This document shows, piece by piece, positions 9,407-20,336 of a DNA stretch of 64,000 nucleotides (position 1 is its first letter; the number at the start of each line of letters is the position of its first letter). Origin of the DNA: Nephrocerus scutellatus (Eukaryota; Arthropoda; Insecta; Diptera; Pipunculidae); the NCBI GenBank assembly GCA_947095585.1, contig OX352763.1, positions 44,442,010-44,506,009 on the forward strand, in the 5' to 3' direction. The translations under genes were made by a program, and so were the position numbers. Below the pieces are notes generated by a model. It saw only the letters and a list, made by a program, of their open reading frames with translations. It ran no database searches and had not been told where the DNA came from.

Positions 9407-11442
9407 TTAGACTAGTTCAAATGGTTTCACTCTTCTAAGTCTTCTAACCAGGTCATCATTGTCCAGGAGCTGTAGGGCCTTAACGTTGATGTGTTTTCGT
9501 AGTCGTTGTTGGTGATTTTGAGCATGTTTTTTGATGACGTTGTCGACAACTTCTATCTCTAAGTCCTTATGTAAGTTGTCATTTCGTATGTACCAGGGGG
9601 CACCGACGATGTCACGAAGTACTTTATTCTGGAAGCGTTGAAGTATGTTTCTGTTACTTTGGCTGGCACAACCCCAGAGTTAAATTCCGTAAGTCCATAA
9701 AGCAAAAGCTTGTTGTATACTGACAGGGCTGAGTAGCGACCCATTAACCAATACAACTTTCTGTATTTCAGTTTCAGTTCTTCTAATTTTTTCTTGACAT
9801 GCGGCTTCCACCTGAGTTCTTGTTTACTTGGACAAGTGTCCAGTGATTAGGTCAAAGCCAGGAGCCTTTTTTGGAGAAATATTAGTTTTTATTTCTCTTT
9901 TAACTTCAGCCATTGTGACTAATGGTATTTCTATACTTTCTTGCTAGATAACATCGGGTAGTATTTCAATATTGTCTACTAAGTTCGGTTGAAATATTCC
10001 TTCTAGATGTTCTGCAAACCTTGATGCTTTTTGAGAATTGTTTCTGGCCCAACTGCCATCCGAATTTTTAACGGGGGGCATTTGCATAATTGGTCTTTTC
10101 AGCTTTCCGGTTGCTTTCCAAAGTGAGTATTCAGTACTAGAGTCGTTAGTTAGGGTACGTAGGAATTCACTTATTGTGTCATTTTTCAATTGTTTGATTT
10201 ATTGACTTAGTTAAAAATTGAGATTATTTAATCTGGTTTTATCTTGCGGAGCCATTTTTTCCTCGCTTTTCTTTTTTCTTTAATCAGCTCTAATATTTCT
10301 GTAGGGTAGTTATTACCTTTAAGTTTTCTTTTGATTTCAGGAGTGTTTTCCCAAGCTGCTTTCTGAATGTCACTGACCGTCACTTCCGGTTGCTTTCCAA
10401 AGTGAGTATTCAGTACTAGAGTCGATAGTTAGGGTACGTAGGAATTCACTTATTGTGTCATTTGTCAATTGTTTGATTTCTTGACTTGGGTAAAAAATTG
10501 AGATTATTTAACCTGGTTTTATCTTGCGGAGCCATTTTTTCCTCGCTTTTCTTTTTTCTTTAATCAGCTCTAATATTTCTCTAGGGTAGTTATTACCTTT
10601 AAGTTTTCTTTTGATTTCAGGAGTGTTTTCCCAAGCTGCTTTCTGAATGTCACTGACAAATTTATCCACTTCAAAGTCCAACTGATCTTTGGTTTGCAGT
10701 GGTACTGCTAGTTGAATTCTTTGCTCTAATGTTATTCTGAAGCTTTCCCAGTCTGTTTTTTTATTGACTAGAGTGGGATTAGAAAGTTTTGAAATTATAT
10801 TTTCGCTTAGCGTTAATATAATCGGGGAATGATCAGAATTTAACTCCAAATTTTCCTCTATTTGCATGTAGTTACTAGAGATATTTCTTATTGTGTAGAA
10901 GTCTATTAAATCAGGGATTTTGTTTGGATCTGTAGGCCACTAAGTTTGTTTGCCTGTTGATATAGCTTCACACTTATATACTTGAATAGCAGTTCTCTGC
11001 CTTTAGTTGTAGTAAGTCTCGATCCCCAATGTGTGTTTTTAGCATTAAAATCGCCCTCCAATGATAAATCGATCTCCAATAGTTTTAACAAATTCAACAT
11101 ATCTCTTATGTTTCGGCGGACTGTATAAACTAACGACAGTAATGTTGTATTTTTTTGTGCATATTTTTACAGCCGTTTCTTGAATATCTTCAGCTTCAAT
11201 TTTAGCTTCTTCATTGTGATAGATATTTTCTTTTACTAATACTGCACTTCCACGCATTGCTGCATTTTCTGGATGAATGGTTAGGTAGATTATATAACCT
11301 TTAAATGTAATAAAGGATTGTTTGGTAAAATGTGTTTCTGACGGACGTCAATTTTATTTATGTCCAGGATTGCCTGAAGTTCTTCTTGGTGGTTACGCAA
11401 TCCGTTTGCATTCCAGGACATAATCTTGAGTGTATTAAACAT
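9407..11442 (-). pseudogene. Jockey-type ORF2 (endonuclease-reverse transcriptase), RT core deleted
   Basis: Reading the minus strand from 11,442, the start MFNTLKIMSWNANGLRNHQ is the typical opening of a Jockey AP-endonuclease. Further on come a GDFNAKNTHWGS box (about 11,050) and NSDHSPI (about 10,830), then the spacer before the reverse transcriptase. PKKAPGFDLITG (about 9,870) marks the start of the RT, but the palm with YADD is missing. The frame jumps to the C-terminal part (KKKLEELKLKYRKLYWLMGR, then LLYGLTEF, IVGAPWYIRND and VRRLRRVKPFEL) and stops near 9,407. Stops and frameshifts occur throughout, and a 270-bp tandem duplication lies at 10,107-10,658. Dead copy; its partner gag is just upstream at 11,545-12,417. 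Confidence 0.9.
10107..10658. repeat. Tandem duplication inside the Jockey ORF2
   Basis: The stretch from TTCCGGTTGCTTTCCAAAGT to GAATGTCACTGAC occurs twice in a row, at about 10,105-10,376 and from about 10,384 to 10,658. The two copies differ at only a few positions (for example GAGTCGTTAGTT against GAGTCGATAGTT, and TCTGTAGGG against TCTCTAGGG). It repeats the spacer between endonuclease and reverse transcriptase and happened after, or while, the element was decaying. Confidence 0.85.
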
Positions 11443-11544
11443 TTTTTATTTCCTTTTGGGTTTTAGAGTAGATTTTCGAGTACTGCTGTCAACTTTCTTA
11501 AGTCACTTATTTATGCTCGAAACTGATTTTTCGAGTTCGATCAT

Positions 11545-12417
11545 TTAAGTAAGAATGCATTTAATATTTAGGTTAATATCTTGTTCTTCTGGTATATGCA
11601 GTGTTTGTTGGCTTGTGCCATGAGCAACAATCGAAGCATATGTTTCTTTATTTTTGTTGCTGATAGAAGGTTGTTCTTTTTGTCGCATCACAAAAGCATT
11701 GCTGGTAACAGCTTTATTTGGCTTAGCTACTGCAGTAACCTTGTTTTTGAATTTTTGGAATTTTTTGGCTATAGCCAAATATATATATATATAGCAGTGA
11801 ATACATTTAGGATTTTGATTTTTAGGTTTTTGACACTCAATTGTTAGATGTTTACGAGCACATTTTACACATCTCGGTTCTTTTTCACAGTACCTCTGGG
11901 TATGTCCATAGTTATGTCTTTTTTTGCACTGAGGAATCAATTTAGTTCCCTTCATAGGGTGAATTTCCACTTTACAACCTAGAATATGGGTAATTTTGTG
12001 GATTCTGTCTATATTTTCGCTGTTATCGAAGATTAACAAAAACATATTTAGTGGAGCTTTATTTTTCCATGACAATTTGTTATCTGCCGTTATAATTTTG
12101 TATCCTCCATCACGTAGGTATTTTATGCTTTCTGGCTTACATGACCGATGCAACTTCTTTGCCATAACTCGAATAGGTCGTGTTTGCTTATTTTCGTAAG
12201 TATGAAATTTGTATTTCTCTTTCCTTAGAATATCAACTATTTCTCTAAATTCTTCCGAGCCTGTGCAATTAATTTTAATCATAGTGTCATTAATTACTTT
12301 AACTTGGAGGTTGGAATCAGAGATTTTGTCAGTAAGAACTCTATATAGGAGTTCATATGTATCAACATTTTCTACCATAATTGGAGGTGGAGCCTGTTTT
12401 TTTTTCTTTATTTGCAA
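11545..12417 (-). CDS. Jockey-type retrotransposon gag (ORF1), open but knuckle-damaged
   Basis: 290-residue open frame. Residues about 60-150 match the associated-with-zinc-finger (PRE_C2HC) domain of insect Jockey Gag proteins (IRVMAKKLHRSCKPESIKYL, LNMFLLIFDNSENI, LGCKVEIHPMKG). C-terminal to this are zinc knuckles: the first reads QCKKRHNYGHTQRYC, where the second cysteine is arginine; the second, CVKCARKHLTIEC, is complete. The third stops after CIHC, where a (TA)n tract at 11,780-11,795 codes YIYIY and replaces the rest of the knuckle. The role is binding of the element's RNA. Its ORF2 follows about 100 bp downstream and is broken, so this is a mobile-element relic with a surviving frame rather than a host gene. 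Confidence 0.85.
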   Translation of the reverse strand: MQIKKKKQAPPPIMVENVDTYELLYRVLTDKISDSNLQVKVINDTMIKINCTGSEEFREIVDILRKEKYKFHTYENKQTRPIRVMAKKLHRSCKPESIKYLRDGGYKIITADNKLSWKNKAPLNMFLLIFDNSENIDRIHKITHILGCKVEIHPMKGTKLIPQCKKRHNYGHTQRYCEKEPRCVKCARKHLTIECQKPKNQNPKCIHCYIYIYLAIAKKFQKFKNKVTAVAKPNKAVTSNAFVMRQKEQPSISNKNKETYASIVAHGTSQQTLHIPEEQDINLNIKCILT

Positions 12418-12550
12418 AATAAAGCCTTATTTACAGCAAAATTTATGCTCATACCCTCAACATCCACCTATCGTAAGATGCATTATAATTGGAAAGAACA
12501 ACCTAATACTAATCAAAAAAGTTAATGAGCTATTAACATGAAGGATTAAT
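12418..12550. other. Probable 5' leader of the Jockey element
   Basis: AT-rich stretch just upstream of the gag start on the minus strand. The element's true 5' end cannot be set without another copy. Confidence 0.3.
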
Positions 12551-12554
12551 GGTA

Positions 12555-12760
12555 TAAAGAGAAAAAATAAAAATGTTTCATGTAAATTCTCTAATCGGAG
12601 ATACACATGTATGCAAAATTTAAATAAAATCGGCTTAAATTTAAAAAAAAACTGGGAGCAGCTCAGCGAACGATCACTTCCAGATTTTTCAGAAACTGTT
12701 GGAATAGGAGATACACAAAGTTCGAACAAAATCGGAGTTAAGGAAGTGGGTAATCACGGT
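12555..12760 (+). repeat. TCTCTA-family repeat, short copy
   Basis: TTCATGTAAATTCTCTAATC and GGAGATACACATGTATGCAA open it. GGAGATACACAAAG and GGAAGTGGGTAATCAC follow. The usual GC-rich blocks and the right end are missing. Confidence 0.6.
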
Positions 12761-13030
12761 AGCCGTTTTGGTAGATTCCTACCAAACTTGGTAGGTTTTT
12801 TCAGCTTTGGTAGGTTGGTAGGCTTTAATTCGATTTGGAAGGTTCGATCAGGTTAACATCGTTGTACAGGGTTTACTCCGGTGGTTATATGCTACATGTT
12901 TTGGTCAGCGGTGGGGAGGGTGGTTGACTAAGTGGCGTTTGACAATGCTGGGAAGGGGTAAGTTAGTGTTGGTAAGTGGGGTGTTTATTTGGGTGGGGGT
13001 CAGTTGGGTGGATACTATTTCTCAATGCAT
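12761..13030. repeat. TTTGGTAG and GTGGG short-repeat patches
   Basis: 12,763-12,850 repeats TTTGGTAG/CTTGGTAGG words. 12,895-13,025 is a G-rich series of GGTGGGGAGGGTGGTTGACT, GTTAGTGTTGGTAAGTGG and GGGTGGGGGTCAGTTGGG, the complement of the CCCACTGAC minisatellite type. No coding sense. Confidence 0.5.
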
Positions 13031-13311
13031 AAAACAATTCTTTGATAATAAAAAAATATACCACTAACAACCAACCAACTAACTTGAAACAGACGGAGGT
13101 AGCGTAATGGCCTGTGAAATAAGGGATGTATAAGTGTACATGTCATTCTTTACATTTGAGTTCATCTTACGCTTGTAAAAAACTTCCGGTAGAAATCGAA
13201 AAACTTTCGAGGAAATATATACAAGTTTGTCGCGTATAGTTCCAAGAGAATTAATGGGTTAAAGGAGTTTCAAGATAATCCGAATCATCGAATTTTTTTA
13301 TTTTTTGTTTC

Positions 13312-13545
13312 TATCATATATTTTGTGGGCGCCGTGGCTCAGTAGATAAGAGCATGGCTTCTGAGCAGGAGGTTCGTGGTTCGAATCCCAGTAACACCTG
13401 TCGCGAAAAACTGTAAACGTCCTTCAGTAAAAACATGTCACGGAAAGCTTCTTAATTCGCCGTTCTGATCCGGCATTAAAAATTGTAGGTCCCCTCCATT
13501 GTGTGCAAAAATATACATGCTCAACATATTATTATCATATATTTT
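13312..13545 (+). repeat. tRNA-derived SINE, internally deleted, perfect target-site duplication
   Basis: The SINE occupies 13,325-13,532 between 13-bp direct repeats TATCATATATTTT at 13,312-13,324 and 13,533-13,545. The head is the best preserved in the window: GTGGGCGCCGTGGCTCAGTA, GATAAGAGC, CTTCTGAGCAGGAGG and GGTTCGAATCCC. The GTGTCCCACCTCTCG part of the body and the end of the tail (after ATACATGCTCAACA) are missing relative to other copies. Confidence 0.9.
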
Positions 13546-14080
13546 AAAAATTATAAATGATTTAAACCAGAAAAGGCTCGCCTGTCGTGTTTATATGAGC
13601 ACTTAGAATCAAACGTCAAATTATTATTGAGTAATTTTATTAATAACTCCTCAAAAAGTTTAATCGGATCATGAAGTATTAATTTTACCTTTAGTATCCG
13701 AAATCTGAAAGCTACTATGGACATTAATCAGTTTTGGGAAAAAGTTGGTGACATTTAAAGGATTTAAGAATATGACCAATTTCTTCTTCAATTTTTTGAG
13801 CAGTTTAGCAGCAGAAAGGAAATTTAGTAGTAGTAAGCTTGGCTTCCATTTTATCAATAGTATTATGTTAGCAAAAGAGTTGGCTCCCTACAGCGAAAAT
13901 GAACCTCATTTGGTCAGCCAAAAATAGATTTTAAACTATTTGTGTTAGTACCTATTTTTATTTTTTATTTATTAATAACTCTCTGCAGTTTATTTTTATT
14001 TATGTTACGTGTTACATAAATTCTAAAATGATTTCTATGATAAGGTTTTGGTTATAATTCTTAGCTGTGATCAAAACCAA
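13546..14080. other. No gene seen
   Basis: AT-rich. Overlapping open frames on both strands at 13,669-13,927 have no recognisable motif. Confidence 0.35.
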
Positions 14081-14358
14081 CTGTACGCATACTAATACAG
14101 TGAAACTATCCCAAACGAGTCTGTGTTTGTGGGATGTGAATACAGTGTACAAAAAATAAGCAGACGCATTTTATGAAACGCGCTAACTAGTGATAGTGCA
14201 AAGAGCGAGAAACGTAAGATGTGGTAGTGGGAAACAGAAAAACTTTATATGGATTTTGCTCTTTTGTTGAATACCATTACATTAACATTTGGGATTTTTT
14301 TTAAGCATGTATCTGTGTATCAGCGAAACAGTTGGACTTTTTGTAGAGAAGGTTTTGG
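14081..14358 (+). mobile_element. MITE B, copy 1
   Basis: Shares with 49,881-50,140 (opposite strand) the series CGCATACTAATAC, GGATGTGAATACAGTGTACA, AAAATAAGCAG, GAGCGAGAAACGTAAGATGT, GTGGTAGTGGGAAACAG and TTGTAGAGAAGGTTTTGG. The right end GAGAAGGTTTTGG is the terminal repeat. The left end here is shortened to CAAAACC. About 270 bp, no coding capacity: a non-autonomous inverted-repeat element. Confidence 0.7.
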
Positions 14359-14985
14359 CTTTGATCACCGAAATTATGAACAAAACCACAAATAATGCAC
14401 TACCAAACTCAATATTGAGTGCCCTTGCTCACTAAACTCTTTTACCCATTTTGCACAGTTGTTTGTTTGTTCTCTTTATTCTATTTACGTTCTTTATATC
14501 CTCATTTATTTTTTATGTCCTCATATAATTTTTATTTTTATTAAATTTTTAATTTCGAATATCATATTATGTTAGATTTTTCAATTTACCTTTATTCCTT
14601 TTATTACTTTGCTTATTAATTATCGAATTTGTTATTCTTACTTTTCTTTTTATTCTTAATTTAAACATCATTTTACTTTACTTTTCACATCGAAAATAAG
14701 ACTCCAAGGTCTTAATGTGTACTTTTTGAATTAATCAATTATAAAAATTAAAAGAAATTTATTTATAACACATATTATTAAATTAAGAATCAGATGCAAC
14801 ATTAACAGATGTTTTCTTATGTACGATAACATATGTTCAAAATTTATTCTTTAATTTTTGCCATGAATGCATTTTAGCGATAACTCCATAATTTTACTCA
14901 CGCAAGCAAATTATTGTATTGTAGCATTATTGTTATTTGAGGTGGAAACAACGAGTAACACTGCCGTTGACATTAAAGCAAAATC
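14359..14985. other. No gene seen
   Basis: Very AT-rich (T-rich runs at 14,460-14,700). No motif. Confidence 0.35.
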
Positions 14986-14989
14986 TAAT

Positions 14990-15155
14990 TATTTGCGCCG
15001 AAATGGACAGCGTCCATGTTTTTCTGCAAAAATTACGTGTATGCGTCAAAAACCATACTACTACACACACCATCTACTATATACTACAAATATGCGGTTC
15101 TGCATAAGGTACCCTCATTTTGCGACCAAAATCGTCTCTCAGGTTTGATTTGCTA
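14990..15155 (-). mobile_element. MITE C, half copy
   Basis: In reverse complement it carries GATTTTGGTCGCAAAATGAG, GGTGTGTGTAGTAG and TTTTTGACGCATACACGTAA, in the same order as 17,335-17,490 (+). Only one arm is present. Confidence 0.55.
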
Positions 15156-15171
15156 GTGAAATACAGTTTTT

Positions 15172-15440
15172 ATTACATACCGGCTGTTTCCGGTCGCTTC
15201 TCTACCCTCACACATATACCCCCTGTCACCAGTCCCCTTACCAATGACACCACCAGTTTTAAGTTTTTCCCGAAATTTTCAATTTTCCCGGCAACTTTTC
15301 TAATTTTTCTTATTCCTATAACCTTATCTGGACAATTACGAACATTTAAAATATAAGCCAAGTCGTTCGAGTCGTTTAGCCGTGCAAACGTAACATACAG
15401 ACAGAGTTTCTTTCACATTTATAATATTAGTATGGATACG
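15172..15440 (+). repeat. CTAGCTG-type element, short copy
   Basis: Opens with a diverged ACCGGCTGTTTCCGGTCGCT, passes through a C-rich stretch (CACACATATACCCCCTGTCA), and closes with ACATACAGACAGAGTTTCTT and TTTATAATATTAGTATGGAT. The same kind of close (TTTATAATATTAGTATAGAT) ends the copy at 55,905-56,475. Confidence 0.55.
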
Positions 15441-17320
15441 TAGATATTTTAATGATGATGATGAAGGTAGTATTTAATTAGACAATCTAAAGATTTGTGT
15501 TTTATTTACCAACAATTATGAAGTTTTACTGACATTTCAAATAATCGCAACAGAAAATTAAAATGAATTCAACGCTTCCGTTTCCTCAAAACATGTGAAC
15601 TGATAATTTATCACAAAAAACACATGTTCCGAAAAAAATATTGATAAATAAGAACAACTGTATCAGTGCTTCAAAAAAGAGAAAAGAGAAACAAAAATGA
15701 TAAAGAGTTAAAGATGGTTTAGTTATAATAACGTACGGGATGCGAATGATGACCTTCTTACTAAAAAAAACATGTTGATGAACACGAAATCAACAATTAT
15801 TATCGCAAAACCAAGAAAGCAGTTCATCCGACCAACCGACCGACTAGCCGTCCGGATAACTTGGCTTATTTCAAATTCTTTCCATCAAGTTCAACTTATT
15901 TACATCAACGTGTTTCGCTTCTCTGTAGTAAGCCATTGTTCACGGCAGCATGAGCTAAAACAGTTGGACAGTTGTATGCAACAGCTAGCTTAAAGCATGA
16001 AGGATGTCAGATAAATGATAAATGATGGCATAAAAAAGTTGACGCCAAATAGCTTCTACCTTCATGTTATAGATGCCTGGAACGAATTGTGTCGCATCGC
16101 ATTGGCTTTGATTAGATTGGACTGCTTTAGCTTGACTGACTGCTGCGGAATTCTCTCCGACATTTTTAAGAAGAGCAAGCATGTTCTCTTCTGATACTGC
16201 AATGCAAAACAACGGAACTGTCTGCAACGAGCACAAGTAACACAATAAACAATAATTCCACGGAGATTATCCCATATCACGTCCAAGTGGCAAAAGAAAA
16301 ATCCAAAGCAAATTCAAAAGATTCAAGTTTGAAGTTCTATAAACTTCGAGTAAAAAGAAAGGCACCCAAACGTCAAATTGAGCTCCTCAGGAAAAACTTG
16401 CACAGTGAAATAGTTAGACTAGACAGTCGTTAGTATGCAATGCTGCTATCGTTAGAGGGCACCAAAAAACCAACTGCGCTACCCGACCAAGTCTAAGACG
16501 ACTATACCATTTAAAAAAAATCACCAGAACCAGTCAGACAAAGAACGGACTTTGCGTTGTTGCCGTCGTTGTTGTTAATGATGCGCTTGTAATCGAGTAA
16601 AATACTTTACTTATAATTCAGAATTGATAAGATATTCCAACGCGATGCAGTGTGTAGTGCGCAGTTCACTTGATGGCGCATGGAAATGCAATGGTAAGGG
16701 GGAAGGAGGAGGGGTACTGAAATACTCGTTCAATTCGCAACAGAACTCAAGAGGTGCATTTAAATAAATTTATTTTGAATTCTCAATTTCATTCGGTACG
16801 CGCGGTTGTTACTCGTCTTTGCATTATACCCGGATTTCCAAGTCCACTGTTAATACGTGTATTTTGTCTTTGCAAAACGTTTTTGCATTATGTCCATATA
16901 TCCAAGTTTACTGCTGTTAATATGTGTATTTAGTTTTTGTAATATGTACTATTTAGGTAATTTGGCCAGCAAAATAGAGAAATGCAACCAGACTGATAAT
17001 GGTACAAATTAGCCTCCTGTCTTTGGCAGTGATTTACGGATAATCATTTCACTGGTCAGTGAGCTGTTAATCAATATGTTTTTCTATCTTCATATAATTG
17101 GATTCATTACAAATTGAGATCAGCAGGAAAGTTAAATAGCGAGACAAAACCGCTGATTTAGTTTTTTCGAACATTCAGGATAAGGGCGAACCTTATTGCT
17201 TAGTTACTTATTGTCAGTTTATTACAAAGCTTCCTTGAAGAAATAAATCAATCAAGTGTTTTTGAAATCCCGAAAAAATTCAAATCTTCTTTTTTTAAAA
17301 ATATAACTTGAATAAGATTT
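15441..17320. other. No gene seen (1.9 kb)
   Basis: No frame with a recognisable motif on either strand. The minus-strand frames at 15,985-16,286 overlap in two phases and look accidental. Some GTTGTTGTT and GGGGGAAGGAGGAGGGG simple sequence. Confidence 0.4.
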
Positions 17321-17324
17321 CGGG

Positions 17325-18015
17325 CAAAGCAATACAGAAGTCCGATTTTGGTCGCAAAAAGCGAGTCGGAAAATGAAAAGTGAGTTCCCCTCCTGCAGAC
17401 CACAAGTTTGCAGTATTAGTAGGTGTTGTGTGTGTGTGTTAGTACGATTTTCTGACGCATGCGCATAACTTGATTTTGTTCTTCTTTCAAGAGCAGTGCT
17501 GTTGTTAACATTTTTGGAGCGGAGTATATTGAAGTGCACGATAAAAATGTTTATAAAAAAAGTTCCAATAGAAAAACAAAAAAGGCTTTTATATTAAAAT
17601 CATATTTTTAATTGATTTTTTGCCCATTTTTGCTATTGCACAAAAAATATAGGATCGTTTCGATTTCTAATTACTTCATAAAAGTCGGCCGATGAAATAG
17701 TAGTATATTGCTGATTGAAGTACGTACAGCAGCACTGGTGCCGAGCATGTGATTAGTTTGCAAGAAGCTATTTGACATTTAAAGACTGTGAGTTGTTGTT
17801 GTTGTGAGTCGGGTTGGGGAAAGAGCGAACCGTTTTACAAAAAGCGACAGTTTTTGTATTAGATTCTGTCGCATAACACAACAATAAAATTGTATGTTGT
17901 ATACGAGGTGTATCGTACGTATACGAACTAACTCACTTGTCACTTTCCACATTCCGACTTGCTTTTTGCGTCCAAAATCGGCCTTCAGCTTAATGTTGGT
18001 TCGATTTTTCGTGCT
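17325..18015. mobile_element. MITE C with inverted ends
   Basis: The left arm at 17,330-17,395 (CCGATTTTGGTCGCAAAAAG, CGAGTCGG, AAAAGTGAGTT) recurs in reverse complement at 17,930-17,995 (CACTTGTCACTTTCCACATT, CCGACTTGCTTTTTGCGTCC). The ends thus match over about 55 bp, about 600 bp apart. The interior has a GT microsatellite (17,425-17,442) and no coding motif. A half copy lies at 14,990-15,155. Confidence 0.6.
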
Positions 18016-18239
18016 AGTCGTATGTCACGAAAAACTCGAACAATGTTTTCTTTTTCTGCGTAGATCCACAGGAAATAATAGAGAGGTCGTTAAATCGCAC
18101 GATCGTAGGCCAATATACAAATTCATTTCTCAATTGACACTTCGCTTTCAGTAAAGAGATTAACTCCTTTAGTACATAAGAGCAATGAAAACCCAAATGA
18201 AAAAAAAACAAAGGTGAATTAACGTCTGTGACTATGGTA

Positions 18240-18375
18240 ATAGCGTATTACATAAGGACTGCGGAAAGTCGACGTTATCACGATATGCACTTTTCTGCGA
18301 GTAATGTACGCTATTTTTTACACGACCAAAACAGGTTTCCTGCTAAACCGGTTATGCGTAATGCAAAATTACTCT
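18240..18375 (-). repeat. TACTCGC-family repeat, fragment
   Basis: CTGCGAGTAATGTACGCTAT and TTTTTTACACGACCAAAACA are the reverse complement of the series in the copies at 44,985-45,290 and 60,955-61,205. Confidence 0.5.
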
Positions 18376-18419
18376 GGGAATGTGTGTTGCTGTGAACTCA
18401 GTAAATAACAAAAGTATTT

Positions 18420-19300
18420 TTTATGTAAACACACTGGTGTGGTTCGTTGTAACTTCTATCACTCCCTCTGAAGTATTAAGATTATATAAATCTTATGTTA
18501 GACCAATTTTGGAATTTAATTCATATGTGTTGGGTGGAGCTACGAGATCGCATTTGGTTTATCTTGATGGAATTCAAAATAGAGTTATCCGTTTGATAAA
18601 CGATGTAACCATTACTTCTTATCTTGATATGTACTTTGGAGCAAAGACAAAATGTAGGAGCTTTATCTATTTTCTACAAATTTTACAACGGTAGATGTGC
18701 TTTAGAAACCCGTTCTCTAGTTCCAGGTCCTTTTGTCAGCAACGTAAACACTCGTTTAAGGTCCAATTAACATAGATTTTCCTTAAAACTTTTTTCATGT
18801 AGAACCCAACACTTTAAATCCTCCTTTTTTCCGAATCTCTTCGATGTGGAATCAAATTGGTCGAGCCCGTGTTTCCCGAATCTTATAATCTGCAGGCCTT
18901 CATATTAGCCGCTAATAACTTCCTGAAGAATGAAATGCTCATAAGCTTATTAAGCTTGTTTATTAAATATAAAATATATATTTACAAAAAAAAAGATTTT
19001 TTTAATTTTTATTTTAAAATTTGTAATATTTTCTTGGTCAAGGTTTTTTGTAGTTTTCCCTGACCACGATCCATTGATGAAAGCAATGAAAGCATTTGGA
19101 CTCGCGTCGTTTTAGTTTCGTGTTCGTTTTTTCGTATTGCTTTTTCAATGAATGAGAGAGAATTCTAAGAAAATAAATTGAAACCGGCTACAAACGTGAG
19201 AAATGTGATACATTGTAAATCAAATTCCTTCGATTTTTATTTTATTTTGAATTTTAATAAAGGGCTTAACCCAACTTATTGCCGTGACGCAAGTCATTCA
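18420..19300 (+). pseudogene. Jockey/CR1-like LINE: C-terminus of reverse transcriptase ORF plus 3' UTR
   Basis: TPSEVLRLYKSYVRPILEFN, YVLGGATRSHLVYLDGIQNR and VIRLINDVTITS are the thumb and C-terminal region of a LINE ORF2. Frameshifts follow (MWNQ and EPVFPESYNLQAF appear in other frames to about 18,940). From there to 19,295 the sequence matches, in the same order, the 3' UTR of the copy at 62,990-63,374 on the minus strand (CTTGGTCAAGGTTTTTTGTA, CGTGTTCGTTTTTTCGTATT, AAAGGGCTTAACCCAACTTA, GCCGTGACG). The end is cut before the terminal part and poly(A). 5'-truncated, dead. Confidence 0.85.
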
Positions 19301-19304
19301 ATTC

Positions 19305-19856
19305 AAAAACTCAAAAATTTTTACAAAATGTTCGGTCTATCGGAGATACACATGTGTTTAAAATTTAAAGTAAATTGGGCTAATTAAAATAAAAAGCGTT
19401 GTCTAAAGGACTGTTATGTGTGTATAAAATTTGAAGAAAATCGCGGATTTTTTTTTAAATTTTGTATGGGGCCTTCCGACACCGGGGCCCGATCACTCCA
19501 AAAATTTTACAAAAGGTGTTGTCCATCGGAGGTCTAAAATTTGAAGAAAATCGGGTCTTTTTTTTTAAATTTGTATGGATGCTCGCCGACCCACGATCAC
19601 TATCAAATTTTTACAGGATGTCTTGTCCATCGGAGATACACATGCGTATAAAATTTGTAGAAAATTGAGTACTTTTTTTATAAAATTTGTATGGGAGCCC
19701 CACGACCCCGAGCCATGGGAAATACTACACATGTGTTCAATACAAAATACAAATGTTAGAATGAAATCGGGCTTAAGAAAGTGTGTTAAAACTTGACCAC
19801 AAGATTCTACCCACCAGCCAGCCAGCCACAGGCACGCGAAGTTAATATGGAGAATA
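19305..19856 (+). repeat. TCTCTA-family repeat, copy (first of a head-to-tail pair)
   Basis: Several internal units (TTTACAAAATGTTCGGTCTA, ATCGGAGATACACATGTG, AAAATTTGAAGAAAATCG, GTATGGGGCC), then AAAGTGTGTTAAAACTTGAC, a short (GCCA)n run and the right end GGCACGCGAAGTTAATATGG AGAATATAAA. The left end is missing, cut at the junction with the LINE tail. Confidence 0.7.
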
Positions 19857-20336
19857 TAAAAAAACAACCCATAAAAATTAAAGTTTTTCTTGTAAATTCT
19901 CTAATCGGGGATACACACACACACACACTGCGTTCTCGTTTTGTGGCAAAATCATCCACCAAATGACGCAGCGACAGCGGACTGCGCTGCACACAAAGCA
20001 CAGAGCTCAGTCTTTGCCGTGATCTGATGCGATATAGCGATATTTAAAAATTGAATATGGGGGTCCCCAGGGTCCGATCACTCCAAAATTACTCCAAATT
20101 ACAAAAAGTGTTTTCCATCGATGACACACATGTGTACAAAATTTAAAGAAAATCGGGTAAATTTTGTAAAATATTTGTATGGGAGCCCCCCATCGGAAAT
20201 ATACATGTGTGCAAATATGTGTGTTTCAATAAAATCGGGCTTTAGGAAGTGGGTTAAAAATTGATCAGAAAATCTGACCAGCCAGCCACCCAGCCAGCCA
20301 CGTGCACGCGAAGTTAATATAGAGAATTTAAAAATA
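19857..20336 (+). repeat. TCTCTA-family repeat, copy (second of a head-to-tail pair)
   Basis: Starts with AAAAAACAACCCATAAAAAT and TTGTAAATTCTCTAATCGG immediately after the right end of the previous copy and has the CA microsatellite (19,914-19,928). The GTGGCAAAATCATCCACC and GCGATATAGCGATATTTAAA blocks follow, then one and a half internal units, CAGCCAGCCACCCAGCCAGC and the right end GAAGTTAATATAGAGAATTT. Confidence 0.75.

Noticed and set aside
13325..13400. Possible genuine tRNA gene (A box and B box both good)
   Set aside because: No matching acceptor stem or anticodon stem, and it continues into the SINE body with target-site duplications around the whole unit.
14867..15148. 93-codon frame as a gene
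   Set aside because: It overlaps the MITE C half copy and shows no motif.
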